From positions 1,560,501 through 1,624,500 of the forward strand of contig NZ_CP029064.1 of NCBI RefSeq assembly GCF_003076275.1: a stretch of DNA of 64,000 bases, in the 5' to 3' direction. Below are positions 9,660 to 17,938 of this stretch, in pieces. Below the pieces are notes generated by a model. That model had not been told where the DNA came from, did not search any database, and worked only from the letters and a program-made list of their open reading frames with translations. A program made the position numbers and the translations under genes. This DNA comes from Microbulbifer sp. A4B17 (GTDB lineage: Bacteria > Pseudomonadota > Gammaproteobacteria > Pseudomonadales > Cellvibrionaceae). Each line of letters opens with the position of its first letter. The stretch's first letter is position 1.

Positions 9660-9790
9660 CCCATGGTATTGTCCACACATAAATTAACTCCGGAAAACCG
9701 AATAGTTACCGGTGATTTGCTACAGTACTAGCTTGAACAGCTCGCTCGTGAACTCAGGCTCTCGCTATAACTCGCGAGCAGTTTGTCTTC
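9660..9790 (+). pseudogene. IS66 tnpC start fragment
   Basis: Only the first codons and the leader (CCATGGTATTGTCCACACAT resembles the 14948 leader) of tnpC remain. The sequence then changes to the inverted IS91-associated repeat. Confidence 0.45.
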
Positions 9791-9809
9791 ATGTTTAACT
9801 TCGGTGACT

Positions 9810-10095
9810 GGCTACCCAACGCCCCAACTTGAGAGTCTAAAATAGAATCTACACTCACAACAAAGAAAATGCCGAGTACAAGTAGTGCAGGACTGCCAAG
9901 GCTTTCTTTATCCCTCATCTTTTCCAACTGACAATATTGCAACATCAGTGAAAGTGAATGCAATATACGGACAAATTTCTGAAGCGCCCAGTTACTAAAT
10001 TGGAGATTAAAGCGAGAATTCTACGTTGATTTCGAAATATGTTGCGAATGAGGCGCTCTTGAAAAAGTGATTTTCCGCATGAGGTGAATGACAGC
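9810..10095 (+). repeat. IS91-associated repeat (copy 4, inverted)
   Basis: Reverse-complement relative of 3790-4110, more diverged, including AGGACTGCCAAGGCTTTCTT and TTTCCAACTGACAATATTGC. It abuts the next gene and may have replaced that gene's original promoter region. Confidence 0.55.
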
Positions 10096-10129
10096 CTGAC
10101 ACTACAGGAGACGGGGTCGAGACCTAGAT

Positions 10130-11665
10130 ATGGAAATCCAAACACATTCTCCTGCGCTACCTGCTGTGCTTGTGATTTTTGTCAAAATTATTTCCTCCTC
10201 TCCCGCCAATGCCCAGGTTTATGTTGAAGCTGATCAGTTGATGAAAGTGATCGAGGCGCAGGAAGCGCAAATTCAGCAGCAGAAAGCTGATCTAGAAGCT
10301 TTGCAACAACAGGTGGAGGAGTTGCGTAGGGCGAGGCCCCCAGAAAATTCCCCGGCCGAGCCAGTTCTGGTGGTGCCAATACCATCAGCCCCTCCATCGG
10401 GAGAATATAATGAGCCCATGAATGGCGTAGCGTTCGATGATTTTCAAGATCAATTAGAGCTCATACTCTACGATATCTCGCCGTCTCCTCGGGCCAGCGG
10501 AGATCCAAAGCATCCGGAACAGACGGATATCGAAGGAGTTATTTCCAGCGTACCGACCGCCTGGCCGGGGTCTATCCCTGTGCTCGGGAGTCGCACTCGA
10601 ATAAAAATTAATGGATTCACCGAGCTGGATGCTAGCTATGACACCGGCGCCATTGTCAGCCCGGCTGAGTTCAGGACCAGTGCTATTGTCACCAGAGATA
10701 GAACGGCAGCGGAGGGTAAGGATGGTAAGACTAATGTTACCGTTCAGAATTCGACATTGAGCTTCAAAGCAAGAACGCCCTGGGGCGATCGTTTGATACA
10801 AAATGAATTTTCTATGGTTGCCCTTCAGGGTCCGACAGTCAGTGAGCCTTTTCTCAGTCTGGAACTGGAAATAGCATACGGCCAGGTCAGTGATATTTTA
10901 CTGAGTGGAGACTTGCGGCTGGGCCTCGACTGGTCCACATTCAGTAATTTAACCGCCGTACCAAATACCCTGGACTACGAAGGGCCCAACTCAGTGATAA
11001 CGCTAATACGTCCGGTTGCACGTTGGAATCGTAAATATGATCCAACCCTCACCCTACAAGTCTCTCTGGATGCGCCAACTGATCGAGTTTTTCAGAATGC
11101 ACTGGAAGTATCTCGCTGGCCGGACTTTGTTGTAGCGGTTATTTCCCAGACAGATCGCATTAACTTTCAGGGCAGTTTTATCCTGCGGGACTTGCGTGGC
11201 AGTGGGGAACCACAGTCTGCCGTTTCGGATACCGGATGGGGTATCAATTTAAGTGGCGTGATTGATATGCCCGGTAAGCTTGCGCCGGATTTTGCCTCCT
11301 ACTCCTTCAGCTATGGCTATGGCTATGGAAGCCTTATGGATGATCGGCCCCCTGATGCAAGCTATGACTTCGTCAATAATCGGCTGGAGGCGATTCCAAC
11401 TTTCGGCTGGTATCTGGCCTATCAACACTGGTGGAGCCCGTGCCTCTATACTGTGGCAACCTATGGGCTGGTGGGTCAGGACAATCTGGACTTCCAGCCG
11501 GGCTCCTCATTTCATCAAACTCAATTCAGCAGTATTAATCTGACCTGGACCCCGACGTCACATTGGCTGTTTGGCCTTGAGGCCCTTTATGGAACCAGGG
11601 AGGACAAAGATGGAGCCTATGGTTCAGTCTGGCGGGCCCAGTTCACCAGCCGAATCTCGTTCTAG
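10130..11665 (+). CDS. Coiled-coil outer-membrane porin-like protein (DcaP-type)
   Basis: A 511-residue protein with a hydrophobic N-terminus ending SSSPANAQ (signal peptide), a short coiled coil at about residues 35-65 (VIEAQEAQIQQQKADLEALQ and on), a Pro-rich linker, and then a beta-rich body. Near residue 160, RIKINGFTELDASYDTG resembles the first strand of DcaP-like trimeric porins, which also begin with a coiled coil. The chain ends in RAQFTSRISF, with the terminal Phe expected of an outer-membrane barrel. DcaP channels take up dicarboxylates and similar anions; the substrate here is unknown. The start lacks a clear ribosome site and lies just after an insertion-sequence repeat, so expression is uncertain. 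Barrel call is solid, family call moderate. Confidence 0.65.
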   Translation: MEIQTHSPALPAVLVIFVKIISSSPANAQVYVEADQLMKVIEAQEAQIQQQKADLEALQQQVEELRRARPPENSPAEPVLVVPIPSAPPSGEYNEPMNGVAFDDFQDQLELILYDISPSPRASGDPKHPEQTDIEGVISSVPTAWPGSIPVLGSRTRIKINGFTELDASYDTGAIVSPAEFRTSAIVTRDRTAAEGKDGKTNVTVQNSTLSFKARTPWGDRLIQNEFSMVALQGPTVSEPFLSLELEIAYGQVSDILLSGDLRLGLDWSTFSNLTAVPNTLDYEGPNSVITLIRPVARWNRKYDPTLTLQVSLDAPTDRVFQNALEVSRWPDFVVAVISQTDRINFQGSFILRDLRGSGEPQSAVSDTGWGINLSGVIDMPGKLAPDFASYSFSYGYGYGSLMDDRPPDASYDFVNNRLEAIPTFGWYLAYQHWWSPCLYTVATYGLVGQDNLDFQPGSSFHQTQFSSINLTWTPTSHWLFGLEALYGTREDKDGAYGSVWRAQFTSRISF

Positions 11666-11765
11666 TGGTTTCAAATGTGCGATATCAATGGTGTTGCGCA
11701 TTATTTTGTTATGCGATTATTTAACCTCCTGTAATTCACCGAGAACAGTTTGTGGAGTGCACACA

Positions 11766-12245
11766 TAACTCTATTGCGCTATTCGAAACTCCAGGAAAGA
11801 TAAATATCGATTTCTCATTTTGCTTTTAGAAGAGCCAAAATCTATGATCTTCCCAGTAGAGTATACGAATTTTATTAGCCTTGTTATTGCGAAAAAAAAT
11901 AACTGACAGGATGTCAGATGTTTGTGTAATGTCTCAGACACTAACAGCACTAGACCATCCATCTGTTTGTGAAAATCGATGAGCTGACGGTAATCCAGAC
12001 GTTGCGGTTAAACGGTAGCCACATCGAATTTCTAGGTCCATAAGATCTGGGAATTGTGCTAACAATACTGGACTATTGATCACCGGTTTATGCCATTTAG
12101 AAACCTTAATACACTCAGATTTTCCTTAGTGTCTGTGGGAGATTTGATATCCAAGGGAGCAAAGTCAGAGATATCAAACTCAGGAGATTGTTCAGATAGA
12201 TTGCGGTACCAGTAGAGGAACTGGCGGACTTTAACCATATCATCC
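11766..12245 (-). pseudogene. IS66 tnpB and tnpA remnant
   Basis: The minus strand carries a tnpB-like frame from ATG at 12024 to about 11768, broken once, preceded by a tnpA remnant at about 12040-12245. No tnpC follows: sequence 11666-11765 between it and the porin-like gene shows nothing recognisable. It is the third IS66 remnant in this window oriented minus. Confidence 0.6.
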
Positions 12246-12451
12246 ACTAAGTGGATGGTTGCTGGTTAATTTTTATTTTTTTCTTTCCCCTGGCATGCTA
12301 TCTATTCGATGCTTTTTGAATTAAGGTGGCTTATTCATTACATTTAATTTCTCAAAGTAGATATAAAACGACCGACAAAAAATATAATTTATAAAATTCG
12401 GAAGTGCTAGAAGGGCAGAAATAATCAATACACTCAGGTAATCTAATCAGC
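12246..12451. other. AT-rich gap
   Basis: Very AT-rich, no gene. A small dyad (ATCCACT A AGTGGAT, about 12242-12256) lies at its left edge next to the IS66 remnant. It may contain the original end of the following IS630-like element. Confidence 0.35.
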
Positions 12452-13185
12452 ATGAAATTTGATGCCAGAAAGCTTAGCACTGAAGAGCAGTACCTCATAC
12501 GCAAAATTGCTGTCCGCGAGTATTTGATGGGTAATCTGAGGCGGAGGTCAGCCGTAGCTAAGGATTGAGGAGTAGAACTATTCTCCCATGGTTAAAGGTT
12601 GCTCGGGAAAACGGCATTGATGCATTATCTCCTAAAACTAGACCTGGGCGCGGTAGAAAGTTGTCACCTATCGAAAAGGAGAAAGTCAAACGCTGGGTTA
12701 TTGGTGGTGATCCAAGGCAGTATGGTTTTGACTTTGGGTTGTGGACACGCCAGATAAATTCAGGTTTGATTTGTGAGAGATTCAAAGTTGAGCTCAGTGT
12801 ATCCAGTGTCGGTACACTTTTACAACGGTTAGGCCTGACGCCACAAAAGCCGTTAAGAAGAGCTTACGAGAGAGATGAGAAGGTGGTGAAGAAATGGGTA
12901 AAGGAGGTCTACCCAAAGATTAAAACTTATGCGAAACAAACCGGTGTAGAAATATTTTGGCTGGATGAGGCTAGTATCAGATTAGACGATTCACACCAAA
13001 GGACATGGGGAGAACAAGCCAAAATTCCAGTAGTAAAACTAGTGGCCCAAGACGGTCAATTAACGCAATCTCAGCTTTTGGTAGGGTTGCAACTAGCCCC
13101 CTCTGGAGGCTTTCAATATACCACCCTCTATGCGGGTGGTATATTGATTATAGTACTTATCAGGGAGAGTTTGTTGCCATAGCAT
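12452..13185 (+). pseudogene. IS630-family transposase, frameshifted and truncated
   Basis: Starts MKFDARKLSTEEQYLIRKIA in one frame, shifts near 12565 to a long frame with GIDALSPKTRPGRGRKLSPI, LGLTPQKPLRRAYERDEKVV and GVEIFWLDEASIRLDDSHQR (first catalytic Asp), and shifts again near 13060 (INAISAFGRV). The second and third acidic residues are absent because the gene is cut near 13185. It differs clearly from the IS630-like copy at 5855. A 13-bp inverted repeat lies inside its end. Confidence 0.75.
13113..13147. repeat. Perfect 13-bp inverted repeat
   Basis: TCAATATACCACC (13113-13125) and GGTGGTATATTGA (13135-13147) are perfectly complementary around a nine-base centre. It lies in the truncated IS630 gene, close to its deletion point. 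Its role is unknown. Confidence 0.7.
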
Positions 13186-13192
13186 ACCGACT

Positions 13193-13308
13193 GCAACTCT
13201 TGAAGATGGAAAAAGTATCTTGAAGGAAAAGCTCGTAAACTGAATTTGACCTGACAGAGCACCTCCTGAAAAACCGGTAACTGTCAGATCAAGTCTGAAC
13301 TACTACAA
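13193..13308 (+). repeat. 116-bp inverted duplicate, left copy
   Basis: Nearly the same sequence occurs inverted at 17741-17856. One frame of this copy reads ATLEDGKSILKEKLVN, is stopped twice, and goes on DRAPPEKPVTVRSSLNYYK. The right copy keeps that frame open. The fragment therefore comes from a coding sequence that I do not recognise. It borders the GExHG-protein gene at 13373. Confidence 0.75.
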
Positions 13309-13370
13309 GTTATCTAATATAGATCCTTCTCAAAAGTCGATAACTATCAGGTCGAGTATGAACCACTACA
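13268..13370 (+). repeat. Two imperfect 38-bp direct repeats
   Basis: Units starting near 13269 and 13332 share ATAACT/GTAACT, TCAG, TCAAGT or TCGAGT, TGAAC and ACTACA in the same spacing (period 63-64 bp). The first unit contains the hairpin TCAGA TCAAG TCTGA. In one frame they encode PVTVRSSLNYY and SITIRSSMNHY. They lie directly downstream of the convergent gene at 13373. Confidence 0.55.
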
Positions 13371-13372
13371 CT

Positions 13373-14076
13373 TTACACATCTATGGTAAGCTGTGTCCAC
13401 CCGAGCATTCCCGTGAGGTAACCTTGCAAAGTGTCACCGTCTTTCTGGTTTGCGACCTGTAAATATGCTTTGCTAAAATGATCAGGTCCAATTGGATAAA
13501 AGATGTATCGTTTGCTGTAGTATTGTGGTGTAATTGAAGAGCCATCTGTAAATTTACCGCTGCAGCTTCCAAATACCTTTTGGTAATGCGATGGTCGGCA
13601 TCCTCTCCGGGATAACGCACGGGCCGTTTATCAACTTCCATGGCATACCCTTGCACAGCAAGCTCGGCACTAATGGCGCCTTTCAGTTCGGGTAAATAAT
13701 CAAATAAACTCATTTCGGCTGGCAATCTAGATAATGGTGTCTTGTCATCGGTTCCTGCAGCTGAATAAAGCTTTCCATTAACCACTAGAGGTTCTTCAAC
13801 CGCAATTTTCGCTCCATCTACCAGTAAAATTGCGGCCGCTACAGCCGCCGCACGTGCTTGTATGATCTCATCTTCGGCACCATGCCTTTCCCCAAATGTA
13901 ACAATTGCTCCTTTGTTGATATTGCTCCAAAAAACTTTCGGATCCGGCATTCTCGCCCCTGGGTTGTTCTTCCCCGTTTCGTCTTCCGCTGTCGCTGTAT
14001 GGTATGTTTTGTAAATCCCTAATACACGCTCTACGTCTTGATAGTTCGTTAAATCGCTTACTTTAGTGATTGCCAT
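13373..14076 (-). pseudogene. GExHG/GPDH-motif protein (EreA/ChaN/TIKI-like), one frameshift
   Basis: The open frame (13381-14076) encodes 231 residues, with GAIVTFGERHGAEDE near residue 56 and a following KIAVEEPL. Its last 39 residues look wrong. Inserting one T in the T4 run at 13498-13501 (minus strand) restores NDTSFYPIGPDHFSKAYLQ and an ending TLQGYLTGMLGWTQLTIDV with a stop at 13373. A GExH motif, a downstream E, an Arg helix (HRITKRYLEAAA) and a final GxxHF motif are the hallmarks of the EreA/ChaN/TIKI fold, whose members are hydrolases, proteases or haem binders. No signal peptide. AGAGAG precedes the start. The frameshift may be a sequencing error, decay or recoding. The homologue at 16761 keeps the same motif order. 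Confidence 0.5.
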
Positions 14077-14275
14077 TGGTAATCTCTCTTTGCGTTAAAA
14101 TTAAATGTTAGCTTGATAGAAATATTATTGTTTATCTAGCTTGGGCAAGTACAAAGTTAATAAGAGGTAGCGTTATTCTTTATGTTGCAACGTAAGCGGT
14201 ACATGAACCACATTATTCAGCTTGCTTTGGCAGACTGGCATGATACCCCCTCCATCAACTTCGGAGGAAAGCCCC

Positions 14276-14566
14276 ATGAGTCAGCAGCAGTGGCAAACCC
14301 ATGTCAGGGCCTAAGAGAAAAGCTCTCAGTCCAAGCGCGCCTATACTCGTAAGAACAACCTAAACTACAGCCAGTTCCTCTACTGGTACCGCAAACTAAC
14401 TGAACAAACTTCGGTGTTTGATACCCCTGACTTTGTTCCCGTGGATATCAAGCCTTCTACAGCCACTACGGGAAACCTGGGTATATTGGAGTTCCCCAAT
14501 GGCATAAAGCTGGTGATCAATAGCCCGGTGTTGTTGGCGCAAATTCCTGGCCTTATGGACCCGTAA
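14276..14566 (+). pseudogene. tnpA: IS66 tnpA with one nonsense codon
   Basis: Ninety-six codons starting MSQQQWQTHVRA, then TAA at 14312-14314, then KRAYTRKNNLNYSQFLYWY, the helix-turn-helix-like part, and an ending GIKLVINSPVLLAQIPGLMD. Only the one stop interrupts it. In IS66 this accessory protein is needed for transposition. Confidence 0.7.
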
Positions 14567-14571
14567 ATACG

Positions 14572-14922
14572 ATGTGGCTACCGTTTAACAGCAAAGTCTG
14601 GTTTTACCGTCAGCCCATCGATTTCAGGAAACAGATTGATGGTATCGTGCTGTTGGTGGCTGATACGTTACACAAAGATCCGACATCCGGTCAGCTCTTT
14701 GTCTTTCGTAATAAAAAGGCCGATAAAATTCGTATGCTCTACTGGGAAGGTCATGGATTTTGGCTCCTGTATAAGCGAAATGAACAGTCGAGTTTTATCT
14801 TTCCTGGCATTTCAAATGACGCAATAGAGTTATCGATTTCACAGCTACAGTGGTTGCTTTCCGGGTTGGACTTTACTCAGCAGGAAGAACCAGAAAAACT
14901 CTATTTTTCCAGCTTCTATTGA
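14572..14922 (+). CDS. tnpB: IS66 family accessory protein TnpB
   Basis: A 116-residue intact IS66 Orf2 protein (not the RNA-guided TnpB of IS605). It contains the conserved YRQPIDFRKQIDGIVLLVAD and SGQLFVFRNKKADKIRMLYW blocks and a GFWLLYKRNE segment. It is required, with TnpA and TnpC, for IS66 transposition, though its molecular role is not established. The start ATG lies six bases after the tnpA stop. Its partner genes in this copy are defective, so it is probably without function now. Confidence 0.9.
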   Translation: MWLPFNSKVWFYRQPIDFRKQIDGIVLLVADTLHKDPTSGQLFVFRNKKADKIRMLYWEGHGFWLLYKRNEQSSFIFPGISNDAIELSISQLQWLLSGLDFTQQEEPEKLYFSSFY

Positions 14923-14990
14923 TGCGTATAGAGCCATGGAAATAGTTTCCCATGGTATAATCAACGCATAAATTAACATCGGAAAACCCA

Positions 14991-16364
14991 ATGGCTACCG
15001 ATGATACGCTACAGTGCCAGGTTGAACAGCTTACATGTGAACTCAAACTTTCACTCCAATGGTGCGAGCAGTTTGAAAAGGCTTACAATCAACTATTGTT
15101 TCAATTCAAACAACTACAGTGCTCTCTCTTTGGTCGGCGCTCTGAGCGATACGAAGACCCTGATGATCCCCAGGGATTGCTATTCGAAAGTACAGAAGTT
15201 CGAGATGAAAGCTCCTTAGAGGGAAATGATGCTGATAGCGACAAAGATCAGGATGATGTGGTTAGTATTGCGGCACACAAACGTCATAAGAAAACAAAGA
15301 AGCCCTTTGCCGAGCACCTGCCAAGAAAAGAGGTGGTAATCCCTGTCTCAGAATCGGATAAAACCTGTGCATGTGGCTGCCAAAAGAAACTCGTTGATTA
15401 CGAACGCCATGAGCGCTTGAACTACATCCCTCCGGTATATGAGGTGATTGTCGAGTTGCGGGAGAAGGTTGCCTGTCCCAAAGGCTGTGCAGGCCAAATT
15501 CTTATTGCTCCCAAGCCAAAGCATATCCTACCCAAGGGTAAGTTTACCGAATCCGTTCTAGCCCACCTCATAGTCAGCAAGCTTGATGATCGACAGCCGA
15601 TCTATCATCTGGAAAATCAGTTTGAGACCCGTGCCGGTTTTATTGACTACGATATTGGAGCTTTGGATGCCACACCACTGCAGGTTCTTAATGAACCTGG
15701 CCGGCCAGCAAGCCGAAAATCTTATGCCTACTGTTTCCGAGGTGGTCCTCCAGGAAAGGAAGCGATCCTCTATGAATATAATGCAGCTGATCACAAAGAT
15801 TTCGTAAATGACTGGTGTGTGGGCTTTAAAGGCACGCTGCATTGCGATGCTGACCCATTTTTTGAGTTTTTGTTTGAGCAGACAGCTGTAAACCCAAACC
15901 ACTGCAATGCACATTCCCGTCGAAAATTTGAAGCCATAGCCAGAGCGGCGCAAGGGGATGGGCTAGCAAAGCAAGCAATGCACCTTTATAAGAAGCTCTA
16001 TCAGGTTGAAAGGAGGGCCAAAGACAACCATCTATCATCGAAACAAAGGCATGAATTACGACAGCAAGAATCCAACCCCATTATGACCGTCTTTAAGTAC
16101 TGGCTGGATGAGTACCATCCGCAAGTGCTACCCAAATCCCCGCCGGGCAAGGCAATGAATTACTGCCTGAAATATTGGAATGGGCTATGTGCATTTCTCA
16201 ACGATGGCCGCTTAGAAATCGACAACAATTTGACTGAACAGGAAATCAAACCCTTTGTGATGGCTCGAAAGAACTTCCTGTTTGCATCTTCAGTCAATGG
16301 CGCTAGAGCACTGTGCCTGCACTTCAGTTTGATCCGCACTGCTACCCTGGAATATCCAGCTTGA
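14991..16364 (+). pseudogene. tnpC: IS66 transposase TnpC with internal deletions
   Basis: The frame is open for 457 residues but shortened. The N-terminus (coiled coil, FKQLQCSLFGRRSERYE), the zinc-finger-like CACGCQKKL and CPKGCAGQI, and AHLIVSKLDDRQPIYHLENQ are present. Then FETRAGFIDYDIGALDATPL shows that roughly 35 residues between the LENQF helix and the first catalytic Asp are missing. The later Asp (LHCDADPFFEF) and Glu (GRLEIDNNLTEQEIKPF) regions remain. The C-terminus is also wrong: FSLIRTATLEYPA jumps over the segment that the copy at 4180-4337 retains (AAKLNGLASYKYYVGVF and on). Both deletions keep the frame, so it can look intact. Confidence 0.8.
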
Positions 16365-16533
16365 GAGAGTTGGGATGGCCGCAGCCGCATAATATAGTGG
16401 TGCTGCTGGCAAGAAGGCGGACGTCTGTTGATTTGTCTGTTGATGACATAAGCCTTCCATGACTTGGCATTCAGCGGTGCTATCCCGGCACTTTAAATAC
16501 AACCCTCACCTACGATCTGGTAAGATCGCTTAC

Positions 16534-16760
16534 ATTTGCTCTATCATGTCATTGGGCTTCTCTGTTACGTAGTTTATCGCCTAGAGATTGTTAGTCGTTG
16601 GTGAGTAGGATCAAAAGTGTTTAAAAATCTATGCAAGCAAATATATTTCGTATTTACTCCCTAAGCTTCACTTTGAGGTAATCATCGATTACCATTTACA
16701 GTGATGACCTCTACTAAGTATTAGTCATCATAATAATAAATAAAATATGAGAAATAATAT
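16534..16760. promoter_or_regulatory. Upstream region of the GExHG gene, with palindrome
   Basis: AT-rich leader. It contains the perfect dyad GGTAATC ATC GATTACC (16677-16693), extended by an outer GAGGT (16675) and ACCTC (about 16707-16711). No clear -35/-10 pair can be assigned. A regulator-binding site is a reasonable guess. Confidence 0.4.
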
Positions 16761-17456
16761 ATGTATGTAGCATCCAAAACAGCTTATGCCGATGGCATTT
16801 ATAAGGCAGGAATAGTACCAAATAGTAAGCTACTTCAAAGCGTAATTTCAGTTGTAAGTGAACAGATTAATAATCCAACAAATAAGCCCAACGGAAAAGA
16901 GCTTGCATCTATAGATACTTGGGGGAGTAGTAAGAATGCCAAGAAATATATTGAGGCAACACATGCAGCTCTTCCAGCAGGGGGAATATCAATTACGTTT
17001 ATAGGTGAAACACATGGCCTAGTTAAGGACCAAGGAGTTGCTAGATCCATAATAAACAATCATTCAGCAGCTGATTTGATTTACTACGAACGCGGCTTGA
17101 ACTCTGGATATGGAGGTCCTTATGCTAATCCAGCTGTTGCAACAGGTACTGTGAGAGAAGAGGATTTAACTACAAGCTATGGTATCAGATGGGGTGTCAA
17201 CACTTTTGGAGTTTCCCCTGCTCCAAGAGATATAGTTCTTGCCGGTTACTTAGTGTTGTGTGCAGCAAGTGGAAATCAAAATAATACTGCTAAAATATTG
17301 CTGCTTAGTGGAGAGAACCATGTTGGTGTGCTCCACCAATTCAATGAAATAGCTACGAAAGCAGCGCCTTGGCTGTTAAAGCGAAAAAGATTATTACATT
17401 TTGTAAAATCTCACGATACCTGTAAGGAAAATAAATGGGGCATTAAAAAAGTTTAA
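16761..17456 (+). CDS. GExHG/GENH-motif protein (EreA/ChaN/TIKI-like)
   Basis: A 231-residue protein of unknown function. ISITFIGETHGLVKDQGVAR near residue 77 and KILLLSGENHVGVLHQF near residue 189 are the paired GExHG and GxxHV motifs of the EreA/ChaN/TIKI fold. DLIYYERGLNSG supplies the intermediate Glu and APRDIVLAGYLVL the Arg-bearing helix. The same four elements, in the same order, occur in the frameshifted protein at 13373-14076, so the two are homologous although diverged. No signal peptide or membrane segment is visible. The predicted ribosome site is weak. Low-GC codon use suggests transfer. Family members include erythromycin esterase, metal-dependent proteases and haem-binding ChaN; none is favoured here. 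Confidence 0.5.
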   Translation: MYVASKTAYADGIYKAGIVPNSKLLQSVISVVSEQINNPTNKPNGKELASIDTWGSSKNAKKYIEATHAALPAGGISITFIGETHGLVKDQGVARSIINNHSAADLIYYERGLNSGYGGPYANPAVATGTVREEDLTTSYGIRWGVNTFGVSPAPRDIVLAGYLVLCAASGNQNNTAKILLLSGENHVGVLHQFNEIATKAAPWLLKRKRLLHFVKSHDTCKENKWGIKKV

Positions 17457-17459
17457 TCG

Positions 17460-17740
17460 TATTTTAAGGTTCTGTCGCAAACTTTCTGTATGGCTGAAAT
17501 ACACCTATAGCCGGGGTAACGTTCAGAATTCTGTGTCATTTCTTTACTATTAGCAAAAAAGAGATGACCCATGACCAAGCTTACTTTTGACATGGATGTC
17601 ACCGTTAAGGGGCTACGTGAGGGTAAGGATCTCAGTAGCAAAGATGGCAACCCTAAGACGAACAGCTCACTGAAGCTGCCGTGCAGGTGAAACTGGAGGA
17701 GCTCTTCGCCAGTGAGGACAAGCTCAACCACAAGCATGAT
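17460..17740 (+). pseudogene. IS256-family transposase N-terminal fragment
   Basis: GGTTCTGTCGCAAACTTTC near 17470 looks like an element end. ATG at 17572 begins MTKLTFDMDVTVKGLREGKD and LSSKDG. After a frame change the text continues QLTEAAVQVKLEELFASEDK, matching the IS256 N-terminal pattern (LSGKDGxLTPLIKQLTEAAL then ELExHL). The catalytic domain is gone. The fragment ends exactly where the inverted 116-bp repeat starts. Confidence 0.65.
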
Positions 17741-17856
17741 TTGTAGTAGTTCAGACTTGATCTGATAGTTACGGGTTTTTCAGGAGGTGCTCTGTCATGT
17801 GAAATTCGGTTTACGAGCTTTTCCTTCCAGATACTTTTTCCGTCTTCAAGAGTTGC
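17741..17856 (-). repeat. 116-bp inverted duplicate, right copy
   Basis: Reverse complement of 13193-13308 with few differences. Here the coding frame is open and extends upstream, from about MNSSHITKMREPIRI (near 17931) through SAAVEPPIATLEDGKSIWKE to RAPPEKPVTIRSSLNYYKS. I do not recognise the protein. The duplicate pair brackets both GExHG genes, the IS66 copy and the IS256 piece. Confidence 0.75.
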
Positions 17857-17938
17857 TATCGGCGGTTCGACCGCAGCACTTCTAATCCTGATGGGTTCTC
17901 TCATTTTTGTAATATGTGAGCTATTCATCCAGATCCTT

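Larger units (their letters stand above)
14192..16533 (+). mobile_element. IS66-family insertion sequence, most complete copy
   Basis: The left end GTAAGCGGTACA lies at 14192-14203. A matching CGCTTAC at 16527-16533 is the likely right end, though the longer inverted repeat is not conserved there. Inside are tnpA (one stop), an intact tnpB and an internally deleted tnpC in the standard order. I see no 8-bp target duplication (GTTGCAAC versus ATTTGCTC), so at least one end has been rearranged. It cannot transpose on its own. Confidence 0.7.

Noticed and set aside
14572..14922. RNA-guided nuclease TnpB with omega RNA
   Set aside because: This TnpB is the unrelated IS66 Orf2 protein; no RuvC motifs or IS605 context.
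14991..16364. Functional IS66 transposase
   Set aside because: Open frame, but two in-frame deletions are evident from conserved blocks and from the copy at 4180-4337.
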